DNA of 30,549 nt from CALKHT01 sp964511575 (lineage in GTDB: Bacteria; Planctomycetota; Phycisphaerae; Phycisphaerales; Phycisphaeraceae). Below the pieces are notes generated by a model that made no database searches, had not been told where the DNA came from, and saw only the letters and a list, made by a program, of their open reading frames with translations. Below, one piece after another: positions 6,095 through 13,970 of the stretch. The stretch covers positions 1 to 30,549 of the forward strand of contig CAZEFM010000041.1 of assembly GCA_964511575.1 (NCBI GenBank). The letters are read 5' to 3'. A program made the position numbers and the translations under genes. Each line of letters begins with the position of its first letter. Positions within the stretch are counted from its first letter, which is position 1.

Positions 6095-6932
6095 AGATGA
6101 ACCCGCCGACGATGCCGCGCCAGAGGATCAGGGTGCGGGCCGATCCATCTGGTCCGGCACGATCAGCTTCGGCCTAGTCAGTGTGCCTGTCGCGCTGCTC
6201 CCAGCGGTGCGATCCGACCGCGTGGGGCTGCGCATGCTCGACAAGGACGGCACGCCGTTGCGGCGACGCTACTACTGCCCCGAGGACAACCGCGAGATCC
6301 ATCCCGAGCACATCATCCGCGGCTATGCGGTGGATGATGACCGCTACGTCACCGTCAGCAGCGATGAACTGGAAGCACTTGAGCCGCGCAAGTCACGCGA
6401 CATCGACCTGCGGCTGTTCGTCGATGAGGCACAGATCGACCCGATCTACTTCGACCGCCCCTACTTCCTCGTGCCTTCAACCGAGTCGACCAAGGCGTAT
6501 CGGTTGCTCGCCGAGACGATGCAGCGCATGAAAAAGGCAGGCATCGCCACGTTTGTGATGCGCGATCGCGAGTATCTCGTCGCCATCCTTGCGGAGGACG
6601 GTCTGCTGCGGGCGCAGACGATGCGCTTCGAAGACGAGTTGCGTTCACCGGCTGACATCGGACTCGGCGAACGGCAGGAACCCGATCGCAAGCAGGTCGC
6701 GGCGGTGGAGCGCGCGATCAAGAAACTTACCAGCCGCTTCGATCCGGCCTACCTCGCCAACGATTACGAGAAGAACCTGCTGCAACTGATCGAAGACAAG
6801 TACGAACACCAGCGCGACGTCGTGGAAAGCGAAGTGGCGGCGGAGGAAGCGGGGGAAGTCTCTGTGCAGAACCTCATGGCAGCGCTCGAGGAAAGCATCC
6901 GCGCCAGTCGACGGAAACGGAAGTCGGCGTGA
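6084..6932 (+). CDS. ku: Ku DNA end-binding protein, second paralogue
   Basis: The 282-residue product starts with RSIWSGTISFGLVSVPVAL, the classic bacterial Ku N-terminal signature, continues with RRYYCPEDNREI and DDDRYVTVSSDELEAL, and ends in a lysine/arginine tail (RASRRKRKSA). Start ATG 6084 lies inside the end of the first ku; an earlier in-frame start (6024) would lengthen the overlap without a better ribosome site. The two proteins are clearly divergent paralogues rather than a recent copy. Function is DNA end binding in non-homologous end joining. Tandem ku pairs are known in several bacterial groups, where they can act as heterodimers; that is inferred here. Confidence 0.93.
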   Translation: MPRKDEPADDAAPEDQGAGRSIWSGTISFGLVSVPVALLPAVRSDRVGLRMLDKDGTPLRRRYYCPEDNREIHPEHIIRGYAVDDDRYVTVSSDELEALEPRKSRDIDLRLFVDEAQIDPIYFDRPYFLVPSTESTKAYRLLAETMQRMKKAGIATFVMRDREYLVAILAEDGLLRAQTMRFEDELRSPADIGLGERQEPDRKQVAAVERAIKKLTSRFDPAYLANDYEKNLLQLIEDKYEHQRDVVESEVAAEEAGEVSVQNLMAALEESIRASRRKRKSA

Positions 6933-7454
6933 TGGCGCGGTTGGCGCCAAGGTTCCAAGACGCCAAGGTGGGGAAAATTTGTGAAGATTGGGCCGTGCGG
7001 CTTGTAAGCTTGTACGTCACGATCACCGCTTCACTCTTTCCCGCCTAGCCTCTTGGCATCGTGGCGTCTCGGTGACTTGGCGTCTTGACGTCCTGGCGTC
7101 CCCCTTCCGTTCATCTTCCGCGATTTCCCCAGCGTTTAACCAGTGATCTCCGACATGGCGGACGGCTTGCGATCGGTTGTAATGGCACTCGCTGGATCTC
7201 AGAGCACCGGTTGCGGTCTCCTCCTCCGCGGCCGGTGTTTTTTTCTCGGTATTTTTACCGGAATGAACAGGATTGACGGGATGCTGAATACCGTGGCGAG
7301 GTTGGCTCGCTTGCTTCATCTCGCACCGCCTGCGCCTCTCACCGCATCGCTCCTCATCCTGTCCATCCGGTACATCCCGTCTAAAATCCCCCATCCAGGG
7401 CGCAAACCTTGCACCAGCCCATGACGTATTCACATCAGGAGGTTGACCGAAACG
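6933..7454 (+). repeat. Gene-free 520-bp block with dispersed inverted repeats
   Basis: No convincing gene lies here. CAAGACGCCAAG (6956-6967) is the inverse of CTTGGCGTCTTG (7076-7087), each embedded in degenerate copies of TTGGCGTC. A second pair is ACAGGAT (7267-7273) with ATCCTGT (7356-7362), and GACGGGATG (7275-7283) with CATCCCGTC (7373-7381). Both look like degenerate members of intergenic repeat families rather than coding sequence. Confidence 0.6.
7206..7244 (+). terminator. Intrinsic terminator
   Basis: ACCGGTTGCGG (7206-7216) pairs fully with CCGCGGCCGGT (7226-7236), allowing two G-T pairs, over a 9-nt loop. A run of seven T follows at 7238-7244. It is the best rho-independent terminator in the window. 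It lies 270 nt after the second ku gene, so it ends either a long ku 3' UTR or an unannotated short transcript. Confidence 0.75.
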
Positions 7455-8660
7455 ATGGGATATTTCATGCTTCGGACGGCGAACGGAACCGATGAGCCCC
7501 GAGGGGCGGAGCGCATGGCCAAGCGAATCGAATCGTGGCAGATTGTCATCGGCCTGCTCTGGGGATTGAGTCTGGCGGCGGTCGTGATGCTCCTGCTGCA
7601 AAGCCGCGTCGCACAGCAACGGGGACTCGGCCCGCAACAGGGAGGGAACAACGCCATCGTCGCGCCCACCGTCACGCAGCGCGGCGAACTCCACGCCGAT
7701 GAACAGCACATCATTGAACTGTTCCGCGCCGCCAGCCCGTCCACCGTGTACATCACCAGCAACCGGCGTGTGGTGAATCCGTTTGCGCGGCAGGTGACGG
7801 AGGTGCCGCGCGGCGCGGGGTCGGGCTTCATCTGGGACGAGCACGGCCACATCGTCACCAACTATCACGTGATCCAGAACGCCACGAGTGCCGATGTGGT
7901 GTTGCACGACCATTCGACGCATCGCGCCGAGCTTGTGGGGGTGTCGCCCAACCATGATCTGGCGGTGCTGCGCATCAAGGTGGACAACGGCACGCGGTTG
8001 CAGCCGTTACCGCTGGGCACGAGTCACGATCTGCAGGTGGGGCAGAAGGTGCTCGCCATCGGCAACCCGTTCGGCCTGGACCAGACGCTGACCACAGGTG
8101 TCGTCTCATCGCTCAACCGTCGCATCATGGGCGTGGGCGGCCGGCCGATCGAGGATGTCATTCAGACGGATGCCGCGATCAACCCGGGCAACTCGGGCGG
8201 GCCGCTGCTGGACAGCGCGGGCCGACTCATCGGCATCAACACCGCGATCCTCAGCCCCTCGGGCGCCTACGCCGGACTCGGTTTCGCCGTCCCCGTCGAC
8301 ACCGTGGTGCGCGTCGTGCCGCAGCTCATCGCGCACGGCGAATACACCCAGCCCACGCTCGGCGTCGGCATCAACGACGCCTTCAGCCAGCGCATTCTCG
8401 CACGCGTGGGCGCGCAGGGTGTTCTGGTGCTCAGCGTGGAGGAAGGGTCCCCTGCCGCCCGCGCGGGGCTGCGCGCCACCACCGTCGCTCCCGATGGCTC
8501 CGTCAGCGTCGGCGACATCATCCAGAAAATCGACGACCGACAGGTGAAAAACGCCTTCGACCTGCTCAACGCCCTGGACCACTACCAGACCGGCGACACC
8601 ATCACCCTTACCTACCTGCGCAACGGCAAAACCCAAACCGTACAGATCAAACTCGAATAA
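7455..8660 (+). CDS. HtrA/DegP-like S1C serine protease with one PDZ domain
   Basis: The 401-residue product has an N-terminal membrane anchor (IVIGLLWGLSLAAVVMLLL, about residues 25-45), a trypsin-like protease domain with H in TNYHVI, D in NHDLAVLRI and S in GNSGGP, and one C-terminal PDZ domain (about 300-400, GVLVLSVEEGSPAARAGL). HtrA proteases degrade or refold misfolded envelope proteins. The PDZ senses or binds C-termini. ATG 7455 is preferred, with AGGAGG at 7437-7442 (12 nt away); a TTG directly after that site is an alternative. It converges on thiC and shares the name-level family with the two-PDZ protein at 27720. Confidence 0.92.
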   Translation: MGYFMLRTANGTDEPRGAERMAKRIESWQIVIGLLWGLSLAAVVMLLLQSRVAQQRGLGPQQGGNNAIVAPTVTQRGELHADEQHIIELFRAASPSTVYITSNRRVVNPFARQVTEVPRGAGSGFIWDEHGHIVTNYHVIQNATSADVVLHDHSTHRAELVGVSPNHDLAVLRIKVDNGTRLQPLPLGTSHDLQVGQKVLAIGNPFGLDQTLTTGVVSSLNRRIMGVGGRPIEDVIQTDAAINPGNSGGPLLDSAGRLIGINTAILSPSGAYAGLGFAVPVDTVVRVVPQLIAHGEYTQPTLGVGINDAFSQRILARVGAQGVLVLSVEEGSPAARAGLRATTVAPDGSVSVGDIIQKIDDRQVKNAFDLLNALDHYQTGDTITLTYLRNGKTQTVQIKLE

Positions 8661-8671
8661 CCGAAGCCCAT

Positions 8672-8686
8672 CCACCAAGCGGGTGG
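8672..8686. terminator. Weak hairpin between convergent genes
   Basis: CCACC (8672-8676) and GGTGG (8682-8686) form a short stem in the 33-nt gap between the HtrA and thiC stops. It could serve both directions but has no T-tract. Confidence 0.3.
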
Positions 8687-8693
8687 GGCACAT

Positions 8694-10547
8694 CTAAATC
8701 ACCGAATCGCGTGTCGGCACGTTGTGCGCCGGGGCGGTGTTCAACTGCACCAGTCGCTGCGCCTGCACGCGCTGCGCTTCATCCGCATCGGCGACGACGT
8801 CGCTGTGGCACGCCGCCTTCTGGCCCTTGTGCGCGAGCTTGTGGATTACCTCCGGCGGGAGCACGCCGCGCTTCTCCAGAATCTCACGCTGTTCGGGCGT
8901 CAACGCCGCGGACCGCTTCGCCTTCTCCCACTGATACGCCTCATCCTTGCCGCTGGCGAACTCGGTGATCTCCTTGCTGATGCGCACCGAGCACCAGTCG
9001 TGGCCGCACATCGCGCAGAAGTCGGTGTCGACGTCCAGATCCTCATCGTGAAACGCGCGGGCGGTGTCGGGGTCGAACGACAACTCGAAATGCTTTTCCC
9101 AGTTGAGTGCCGCGCGGGCCTTGGTCAGTTCATCATCGCGGTCGCGCGCCCCGGGAATGCCCAGCGCCACATCCGCGGCATGCGCGGCGATCTTGTAGGC
9201 GATGCACCCCTGCTTCACATCCTCACGCTTGGGCAGCCCCAGGTGTTCCTTCGGCGTCACGTAGCACAACATGCTCGCACCGTGATACGCCGCCGCCGTC
9301 GCACCGATCGCGCTGGTGATGTGGTCGTACCCCGGGAAGATGTCCGTCACCAGCGGGCCCAGCACATAAAACGGCGCGCCGTGACACAGCGCCCGCTGCA
9401 GCTTCATATTGAACTCGATCTGATCGAACGGCACGTGACCCGGGCCTTCGATCATTACCTGCACACCCTTGCGCCAGGCGCGCTCGGTGAGCTCGCCCAA
9501 CGTTTCGAGTTCCCGCAGTTGCGCCTCATCGGTCGCATCGGCAAGTCCGCCGGGCCGCAGCCCATCGCCAATGGAAAAGCTCACGTCATACCGGCGCATC
9601 ATATCGCAGATGTCATCCCACAGGTCGTACATCGGGTTTTCCGCGTTGTGGACGAGCATCCACTTGGCGAGCAGCGACCCGCCACGGCTGACGATGCCGA
9701 TGAGCCGGTTCTTGATGTACTTGAGGTGGCCGCGTCGCACACCGGCGTGAATCGTGAAGTAGTCGACCCCCTGCTTCGCCTGATGTTCGAGCGTTTCGAG
9801 GATGATCTCGGCGGAGAGGTCTTCGATCTTTCGGCCGATGATCATGGAGTAGATGGGCACCGTGCCGATCGGCGCGGTGGAGTTGCGGATGATGGCATCG
9901 CGGGTGGCGTCCAGGTCGCCGCCGGTCGACAGGTCCATGATCGTGTCCGCGCCCCAGCGCAGTGCCCAGCGCAGCTTCTCCACCTCTTCATCGGTGGAGG
10001 AACTCACCGGCGAAGCACCCATGTTGGCGTTGATCTTCGTGTGCGATGCCCGGCCGATCGCCATCGCATCCAACTGATACCCCAGGTGCACCTTGTTCGC
10101 CGGGATGATCATGCGTCCGGCGGCGACCTCATCGCGCACCTGCTCGGGGGTGAGGTGGCCCTCGCGTTCGGCCACACGCTTCATTTCGTGCGTCACGATG
10201 CCCAGCCGCGCATGTTCAAGTTGCGTGATCGGTTCGAACCCTTCGGGCGCAAGCACGTGCCGCACCGCGCCATCGGCCTGCTTGAACGTCACCGCGTTCG
10301 ACCAGGAATCCGGCGCGCGGTCGCCCAACACCGTGTCCCAGTCATCGGGCAGGAAGTCCCAGGCCGTCTTGTCGCTGGGGGCGGGCATGCCCGGCGTGTC
10401 GGGCGAGGCGAACGTCCACGGCGTACCGATGCGCGGCGGCAGAGCGAAGCTTGGCGGGCTCGTCCCCTGACGGTGCGTCGAGGGGCTCTGGCCCAGCGGG
10501 GGCAACTGCCAGGTGCGGTCAGCCGATGCGTCGGGTCGCGAAATCAT
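8694..10547 (-). CDS. thiC: Phosphomethylpyrimidine synthase ThiC
   Basis: The 617-residue product is ThiC, the radical-SAM enzyme that converts aminoimidazole ribotide to hydroxymethylpyrimidine phosphate for thiamine synthesis. Recognisable stretches include IGTVPIYSMI, YFTIHAGV, GDGLRPGGLADATDEAQ, MIEGPGHVPFDQI and LGPLVTDIFPGYDHITSAIG. The C-terminal iron-sulfur cluster motif is CAMCGHDWC (CX2CX4C). Start ATG 10547 has AAGGAG at 10555-10560, 7 nt away. The ~100-residue N-terminal extension is proline-rich at first, which is common in long ThiC forms. A TPP riboswitch precedes it, so expression should fall when thiamine pyrophosphate is abundant. Confidence 0.97.
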   Translation of the reverse strand: MISRPDASADRTWQLPPLGQSPSTHRQGTSPPSFALPPRIGTPWTFASPDTPGMPAPSDKTAWDFLPDDWDTVLGDRAPDSWSNAVTFKQADGAVRHVLAPEGFEPITQLEHARLGIVTHEMKRVAEREGHLTPEQVRDEVAAGRMIIPANKVHLGYQLDAMAIGRASHTKINANMGASPVSSSTDEEVEKLRWALRWGADTIMDLSTGGDLDATRDAIIRNSTAPIGTVPIYSMIIGRKIEDLSAEIILETLEHQAKQGVDYFTIHAGVRRGHLKYIKNRLIGIVSRGGSLLAKWMLVHNAENPMYDLWDDICDMMRRYDVSFSIGDGLRPGGLADATDEAQLRELETLGELTERAWRKGVQVMIEGPGHVPFDQIEFNMKLQRALCHGAPFYVLGPLVTDIFPGYDHITSAIGATAAAYHGASMLCYVTPKEHLGLPKREDVKQGCIAYKIAAHAADVALGIPGARDRDDELTKARAALNWEKHFELSFDPDTARAFHDEDLDVDTDFCAMCGHDWCSVRISKEITEFASGKDEAYQWEKAKRSAALTPEQREILEKRGVLPPEVIHKLAHKGQKAACHSDVVADADEAQRVQAQRLVQLNTAPAHNVPTRDSVI

Positions 10548-10620
10548 CCGTCTTCTCCTTGGCCCGGGACGTACGGAGAGCGACGGTCGAACCATGCCGA
10601 AATGAACAGCGATGCCAGAC

Positions 10621-10714
10621 CATTCGCCTTCCCTACGCCGGTACAAACCGGATCAGGTTCCAAGGGTGTTTCTCAGCCACACCGCAATCCCGCGGCGGGC
10701 ACCCCTGGCGAACG
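10621..10714 (-). promoter_or_regulatory. TPP riboswitch (THI element)
   Basis: Read on the minus strand, the outer stem CGTTCGCC/GGCGAATG encloses AGGGGTGCCC, GGCTGAGA, ACCCTTGGAACCTGATC and CCGGCGTAGGGA, the conserved blocks of the thiamine-pyrophosphate riboswitch in the right order. It lies about 75 nt upstream of the thiC start and is expected to control its transcription or translation in response to TPP. Confidence 0.95.
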
Positions 10715-10800
10715 CGTATCAGCATAGCCGAACGTCCCGGAACATGACAGTGCCGCACGCCAAACAACGTCAAGAGGTGCGCCAACCACGTCAACGGCGG

Positions 10801-10824
10801 GGGCGAACCACGCGTGGTGCCGCC
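10801..10824 (-). terminator. GC-rich hairpin after lipoprotein gene
   Basis: A perfect 12-bp palindrome ACCACGCGTGGT (10807-10818) is flanked by GGGCG and CGCCC, directly after the lipoprotein stop. There is no T-tract, so a terminator role is plausible only. Confidence 0.4.
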
Positions 10825-11364
10825 CTACCGCTCGACCGGCTGCAGCAGTTGCTTCGCCTCGATGCGCGTGCCGTCCGGTTGGACCAGCGTGGCGTAGAAG
10901 GTGGTCACCCGGCGCGAGGGGGCGACGTTGTCCATCTTGAGGCGAAAGAGATAAGCCCGGGTGATGCGGTCGTAATACAGCCGCTGCTCATCCAGCAGCA
11001 TCATGGGCACATCCCAGGCGTAAAGACGCTGCGCCACCATGCCATCACGGCGGTGGTCGCCGGCATAAAGCTCAAAGTGCCAGTTGCCCACGCCCTTGAT
11101 CGAATCGCCCATTTCATCGAGCAGTTCAATGCGGGCTTCGAGCACCGCGGCACCTTCCTCGCGCACGAACCGCGTCGAGGGATAGACGCGTGCCCGCACT
11201 GGCGCAGCCACCCAGTGGTACGGCGTGTCCGGGGAACCGACGTTCGCCCCGGTTTTGCCGCCGGGCGTTCGCGTGGCGCTGTCGGATGCGCAGGCCGACA
11301 GCATCGCCGCCGCCAGCATCACCGAACCCCACCGCCAACGCTTTGCCGCGCCTCTATGCATCAT
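10825..11364 (-). CDS. Lipoprotein, unknown function
   Basis: The 179-residue product has a basic N-terminus, a hydrophobic stretch and a lipobox LSAC with Cys at residue 25, so it should be lipidated and membrane-attached. The mature part looks like a compact beta-rich domain (VGNWHFELYAGDH, YLFRLKMDNVAP, TTFYATLVQPDG). I do not recognise the family. The start at 11364 is chosen to place the signal peptide correctly; ATG 11361 and upstream codons at 11406-11409 are alternatives, and none has a strong ribosome site. It lies 31 nt after the last gene of the phage-derived block on the same strand. It may be read through from it, but its composition gives no phage hint. Confidence 0.75.
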   Translation of the reverse strand: MMHRGAAKRWRWGSVMLAAAMLSACASDSATRTPGGKTGANVGSPDTPYHWVAAPVRARVYPSTRFVREEGAAVLEARIELLDEMGDSIKGVGNWHFELYAGDHRRDGMVAQRLYAWDVPMMLLDEQRLYYDRITRAYLFRLKMDNVAPSRRVTTFYATLVQPDGTRIEAKQLLQPVER

Positions 11365-11395
11365 GGTGCGAGCATAGGCGGCCGCCCGCCCCAGT

Positions 11396-11629
11396 TCAAG
11401 ATGCATCATCGCTCCGATCCCGACCGTCCGCCGACACGTTCGCCCGATCAATCGAAGCCTCGGCATGCACGTAACCCAGAGCGCTGAGCGCCAAAACCAG
11501 AAGCGCGCCGACCGATCGACTCGCCTCCACGATCATCGATTCATGCTCCGGCCAAACCAACACCAGCAGCGCCGCCAACTGTGCCACGAAACTCAACAGA
11601 AATTTGCGACTCGTCCAGGGATGTTTCAT
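11396..11629 (-). CDS. Small two-TM protein, holin-like
   Basis: The 77-residue product has two hydrophobic segments (FLLSFVAQLAALLVLVW, about 11-27, and VGALLVLALSALGYV, about 41-55) joined by a short polar loop, then a charged tail containing AEASIDRA. Small phage proteins of this layout, often beginning with SRKF and ending with a GY-x-AEA-x-ID motif, occur in lysis or structural regions; I recall them as holin-like. ATG 11629 has GGAG 7-8 nt upstream. It is the last gene of the phage-derived block. Holin function is inferred from topology and position only. Confidence 0.6.
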   Translation of the reverse strand: MKHPWTSRKFLLSFVAQLAALLVLVWPEHESMIVEASRSVGALLVLALSALGYVHAEASIDRANVSADGRDRSDDAS

Positions 11630-11639
11630 GTTCAATCTC

Positions 11640-11738
11640 CAGTGGGAGGGAGGAGGGTGTGTGGTGAGTGGTGGAGTGGTGGAGTAATGACGTGCTTCGC
11701 TACCACTAACCACAACCGCTAACCACTAAACCAACCAC
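11640..11738. repeat. Simple-word inverted repeat (GTGGT/ACCAC)
   Basis: The gap between two phage-block genes is filled with GTGGTGAGTGGTGGAGTGGT-like words (about 11660-11682) and, further on, CCACTAACCAC-like words (about 11703-11738). The two sides are roughly inverse and could fold into a long imperfect hairpin. It resembles a dispersed intergenic repeat rather than a gene. Confidence 0.5.
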
Positions 11739-11993
11739 TCACGGCAGCAACTGTGCGATCAACCGTTCCACCTGCGCCAGAATCACCAGGGCGTGATTGA
11801 TCGTGCGTTCGTCCAGGTCGGCCTGTCGCATGGCGGCTTTGAACTGCTCATCGTCGCGCAATCGCGTCACAGCCACCTCCACCAGCCGGGTGCGGTCGAT
11901 CGCCTCGGCAAGATGCGGGTGTTCCTGTGCCCATTGCGTCCACCGCCCTTCCACACGTGCCGCCACCAGGTCGCGCAGCATCTGCGTCTTCAT
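11739..11993 (-). CDS. Small helical protein of the phage block, unknown
   Basis: The 84-residue product is predicted mostly helical (LRDLVAARVEGRWTQWAQEHP, VTRLRDDEQFKAAMRQADL, HALVILAQVERLIAQLL) with no membrane segment or signal peptide. ATG 11993 overlaps the upstream gene's stop as ATGA, and AAGGAG lies 8 nt upstream, so translation is coupled. I recognise no family. Position between spanin-like and holin-like genes suggests a phage accessory role. Confidence 0.7.
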   Translation of the reverse strand: MKTQMLRDLVAARVEGRWTQWAQEHPHLAEAIDRTRLVEVAVTRLRDDEQFKAAMRQADLDERTINHALVILAQVERLIAQLLP

Positions 11994-12481
11994 CGTGTCG
12001 TCTCCTTCATAGGTTGTCCCTGCAGCAACCATCGCCACACGTTGCCGCCGACCGACTGCTCCAGCAGCGCATCCTGTCGTTCGAGCAGCCACAGCGCCCG
12101 ACCCACCGCTTCATCCGCGGTTCGCAGGTTGTCCGCCCTTCGCAACCGCGCTTCACGCAGCGCTGCTTCATGCCGCATCAGTTCCTCACGTGCTGCTGTG
12201 TACACCACCACCGCATCGCGCACCCACGCGGTATCGAGCGTTTCACGCGCTTGCAGATCCTTTTCAAACGCCGTGGCGAGCATGCGCCGATCCGCCTCCA
12301 CCTGTTCCAGATCGCGGACCAGGTCCGCCTCCTGCCATGTCGCCTCCTCGCGCACAGCACGCTGCGCCACGTGCAGCAGCGGCGCCACCGATGGCGGCGT
12401 TGCGCAACCGCCCACCGCAAGCACCACCGCCCACATCCAATTCACCCGCCACGTTCTACGCCGCCTTTCGCTGCATCTCAT
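11990..12481 (-). CDS. Coiled-coil lipoprotein, possible o-spanin-like
   Basis: The 163-residue product begins with a basic stretch, a hydrophobic run (WMWAVVLAVGGC) and a lipobox with Cys26, then a long heptad-like helical region rich in Arg/Glu/Ala. An outer-membrane lipoprotein with a periplasmic coiled coil encoded over the end of a small TM coiled-coil gene (26-nt overlap) resembles the i-spanin/o-spanin arrangement of phage lysis cassettes. It is longer than typical o-spanins. Start ATG 12481 (12484 also possible) follows GGG at about 6 nt. Lipoprotein status is well supported; spanin function is inferred. Confidence 0.65.
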   Translation of the reverse strand: MRCSERRRRTWRVNWMWAVVLAVGGCATPPSVAPLLHVAQRAVREEATWQEADLVRDLEQVEADRRMLATAFEKDLQARETLDTAWVRDAVVVYTAAREELMRHEAALREARLRRADNLRTADEAVGRALWLLERQDALLEQSVGGNVWRWLLQGQPMKETTR

Positions 12482-12728
12482 CATTCACCCTTTCAAGCAG
12501 TCGACTCAGTTGCTGTTGCGTCTGATCGAACCGTTCGATCGCCTGCGTGTTGCGTCGCACGAGTTTGACGAGCAGCCGCAGCGGCTCGCGCTGCCGCATG
12601 AGTTGTTCGTGCGTTTCGCTGAGCTGCTGTTCGCGCAGACGCGACATGCGTCGCTCCCACACCCACAGCACACCCATGAGTCCCGCGACGCCGAACTGCG
12701 CCGCCATCTGTGCCATCTCGCCCAACAT
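12456..12728 (-). CDS. Small TM coiled-coil protein, possible i-spanin- or holin-like
   Basis: The 90-residue product has one N-terminal hydrophobic segment (MAAQFGVAGLMGVLWVW, about 8-24) followed by a long charged helix (RMSRLREQQLSETHEQLM ... QQQLSRLLERVNDEMQ) with heptad periodicity. This layout matches inner-membrane spanins and several other small phage membrane proteins. ATG 12728 has AGGAG with a 7-nt spacer. It overlaps the downstream lipoprotein gene by 26 nt. The family is not certain. Confidence 0.65.
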   Translation of the reverse strand: MLGEMAQMAAQFGVAGLMGVLWVWERRMSRLREQQLSETHEQLMRQREPLRLLVKLVRRNTQAIERFDQTQQQLSRLLERVNDEMQRKAA

Positions 12729-12761
12729 GCGGTCGCTCCTGTTGCGTGGGGTTGGTACGGA

Positions 12762-13133
12762 TCACTGCGCCAGTTGCACGTAATGGATGCGATAGTGACA
12801 TCGCCACGATCCATTGATGATTCGCACCGGATCGGTCTGGAACGCAAGCATGACGACATCGTCCAGCAGTTCGCCGCGCGGGTCACACAGTTCGTGCGGT
12901 CGACCGTCGAGTTGCTCGGTAATGGCGGTGATGCGTTCGCGCAGCTCGCGCGGCGTATCGGCGCGCAGCTCACCGGTCTGCACGATGGCGCGGCCTGCCG
13001 GTCCGGCTGGATCCAGCTGCACACACGCGCCGACACCCGGTTGAGCGTGCAGCACGTGTCGCAGCGACACGCCGCCGATGTGCAACCGGTGCGGTCCGCT
13101 GGTGAAAAGTTCCTTGCGATTGAACATCATCAT
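12762..13133 (-). CDS. Phage-block protein, unknown (possible neck/head-completion)
   Basis: The 123-residue product starts with a predicted beta-rich part (FTSGPHRLHIGGVSLRHVL) and continues with a helix (PRELRERITAITEQL) and a C-terminal strand region (GSWRCHYRIHYVQL). It has no signal peptide or membrane segment. Three consecutive ATG codons open it (13133, 13130, 13127) after GAGAG. Its position after a connector-like gene would suit a head-completion or neck protein, but I do not recognise it. Confidence 0.7.
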   Translation of the reverse strand: MMMFNRKELFTSGPHRLHIGGVSLRHVLHAQPGVGACVQLDPAGPAGRAIVQTGELRADTPRELRERITAITEQLDGRPHELCDPRGELLDDVVMLAFQTDPVRIINGSWRCHYRIHYVQLAQ

Positions 13134-13181
13134 GGCATCTCTCGTGTGGCTGTGGTCGCGTGAACGGGGTTGTGCGACCGT

Positions 13182-13820
13182 TCACCCGCGGCGCAGTCGC
13201 ATCACCCCAAGGTGTCGTCGCACATCCGGCAGGCCGTCGCCGTCCAGATCGATCAGCACGGTGCTGGCGGCACAGGCGGCGCGAAAGCGACGGCGGTACT
13301 CCGTTGCCTTGGTGAGCGCGTGGGCGTTGTCGCTTTGCAGCGTGAACGCGGCCGAGTAAATCCGTTCCAGCGTTGCCAGTGTTTCCAGCCGTCGCATCAC
13401 ATCGGTGGACACCACCGCGCTGTCGTCGAGTGCACCGGTGGGCTGGCGTGCATCGCCACCAAGCAAGCGCATCAGCATCCCGTGCACGAGCGCGATCTGC
13501 GGCGAGAACGTGCGCACGGTCAATTCAAGGTCACTGCCATCCGTGCCGGGGATGGGAGCATCGGTGAGATCGCTTCGCAGCAGCGAAACGGTGAGCGTGT
13601 TGGCATCGATGCGTTCGACCACTTCGTGGGGCATGTCGTCGACAAGGACGACGCTGCCCGCATCGATCTGCGCAGCCGTGAAATCCGCGTTGGCGCTTGT
13701 CAGCATGGTGCCCGCCAGCGTGCCGTCGCTGACGGTGAGCCGGTGATGCGCGACAAGCGGCGCTTCGCTGAAGAGGTTGGGTTCCAGGTTGATCAGGTCG
13801 CGATCGTTGCAGAAGCGCAT
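13182..13820 (-). CDS. Head-tail connector-like protein
   Basis: The 212-residue product opens with CNDRDLINLEPNLF, resembling the N-terminal helix of phage head-to-tail adaptor proteins. It has a beta-rich middle (MLTSANADFTAAQIDAGSVVLVDD) and a helical C-terminal part (LATLERIYSAAFTLQ, YRRRFRAACAAS). It follows the major capsid gene, where connectors normally lie. The leader AGGACCTGTC before ATG is identical to that of the capsid gene. The C-terminal DLDGDGLPDVRRHLG loop looks like a calcium-binding turn. Connector function is inferred from order and the N-terminal pattern. Confidence 0.65.
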   Translation of the reverse strand: MRFCNDRDLINLEPNLFSEAPLVAHHRLTVSDGTLAGTMLTSANADFTAAQIDAGSVVLVDDMPHEVVERIDANTLTVSLLRSDLTDAPIPGTDGSDLELTVRTFSPQIALVHGMLMRLLGGDARQPTGALDDSAVVSTDVMRRLETLATLERIYSAAFTLQSDNAHALTKATEYRRRFRAACAASTVLIDLDGDGLPDVRRHLGVMRLRRG

Positions 13821-13858
13821 GACAGGTCCTCGTGAGGCTTGGCGTGGATTTCTGAAGC

Positions 13859-13956
13859 GGCTGCGCAGCGGGGGACTGCGCAGCCGGGTGGGCGGGTCGC
13901 CGCGTGGCGTGGCGCGGCTGGGAGAGATGCGAGGCGCGTTGCCCAGGCGCGACCCG
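13859..13956 (-). other. Intergenic hairpins after the capsid gene
   Basis: GGCTGCGCAG (13859-13868) and CTGCGCAGCC (13876-13885) form a perfect 10-bp stem with a 7-nt loop. CGGGTCGC (13893-13900) is the inverse of GCGACCCG (13949-13956). They sit in the widest gap of the block, between the capsid stop and the connector gene. They could partially terminate or stabilise the capsid message to set its excess. Confidence 0.5.
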
Positions 13957-13970
13957 TGAGGTGGGCGTGG

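Noticed and set aside
8724..10727. Long plus-strand open frame opposite thiC
   Set aside because: A shadow of thiC caused by high GC and codon bias; thiC itself is unmistakable and has a riboswitch and ribosome site.
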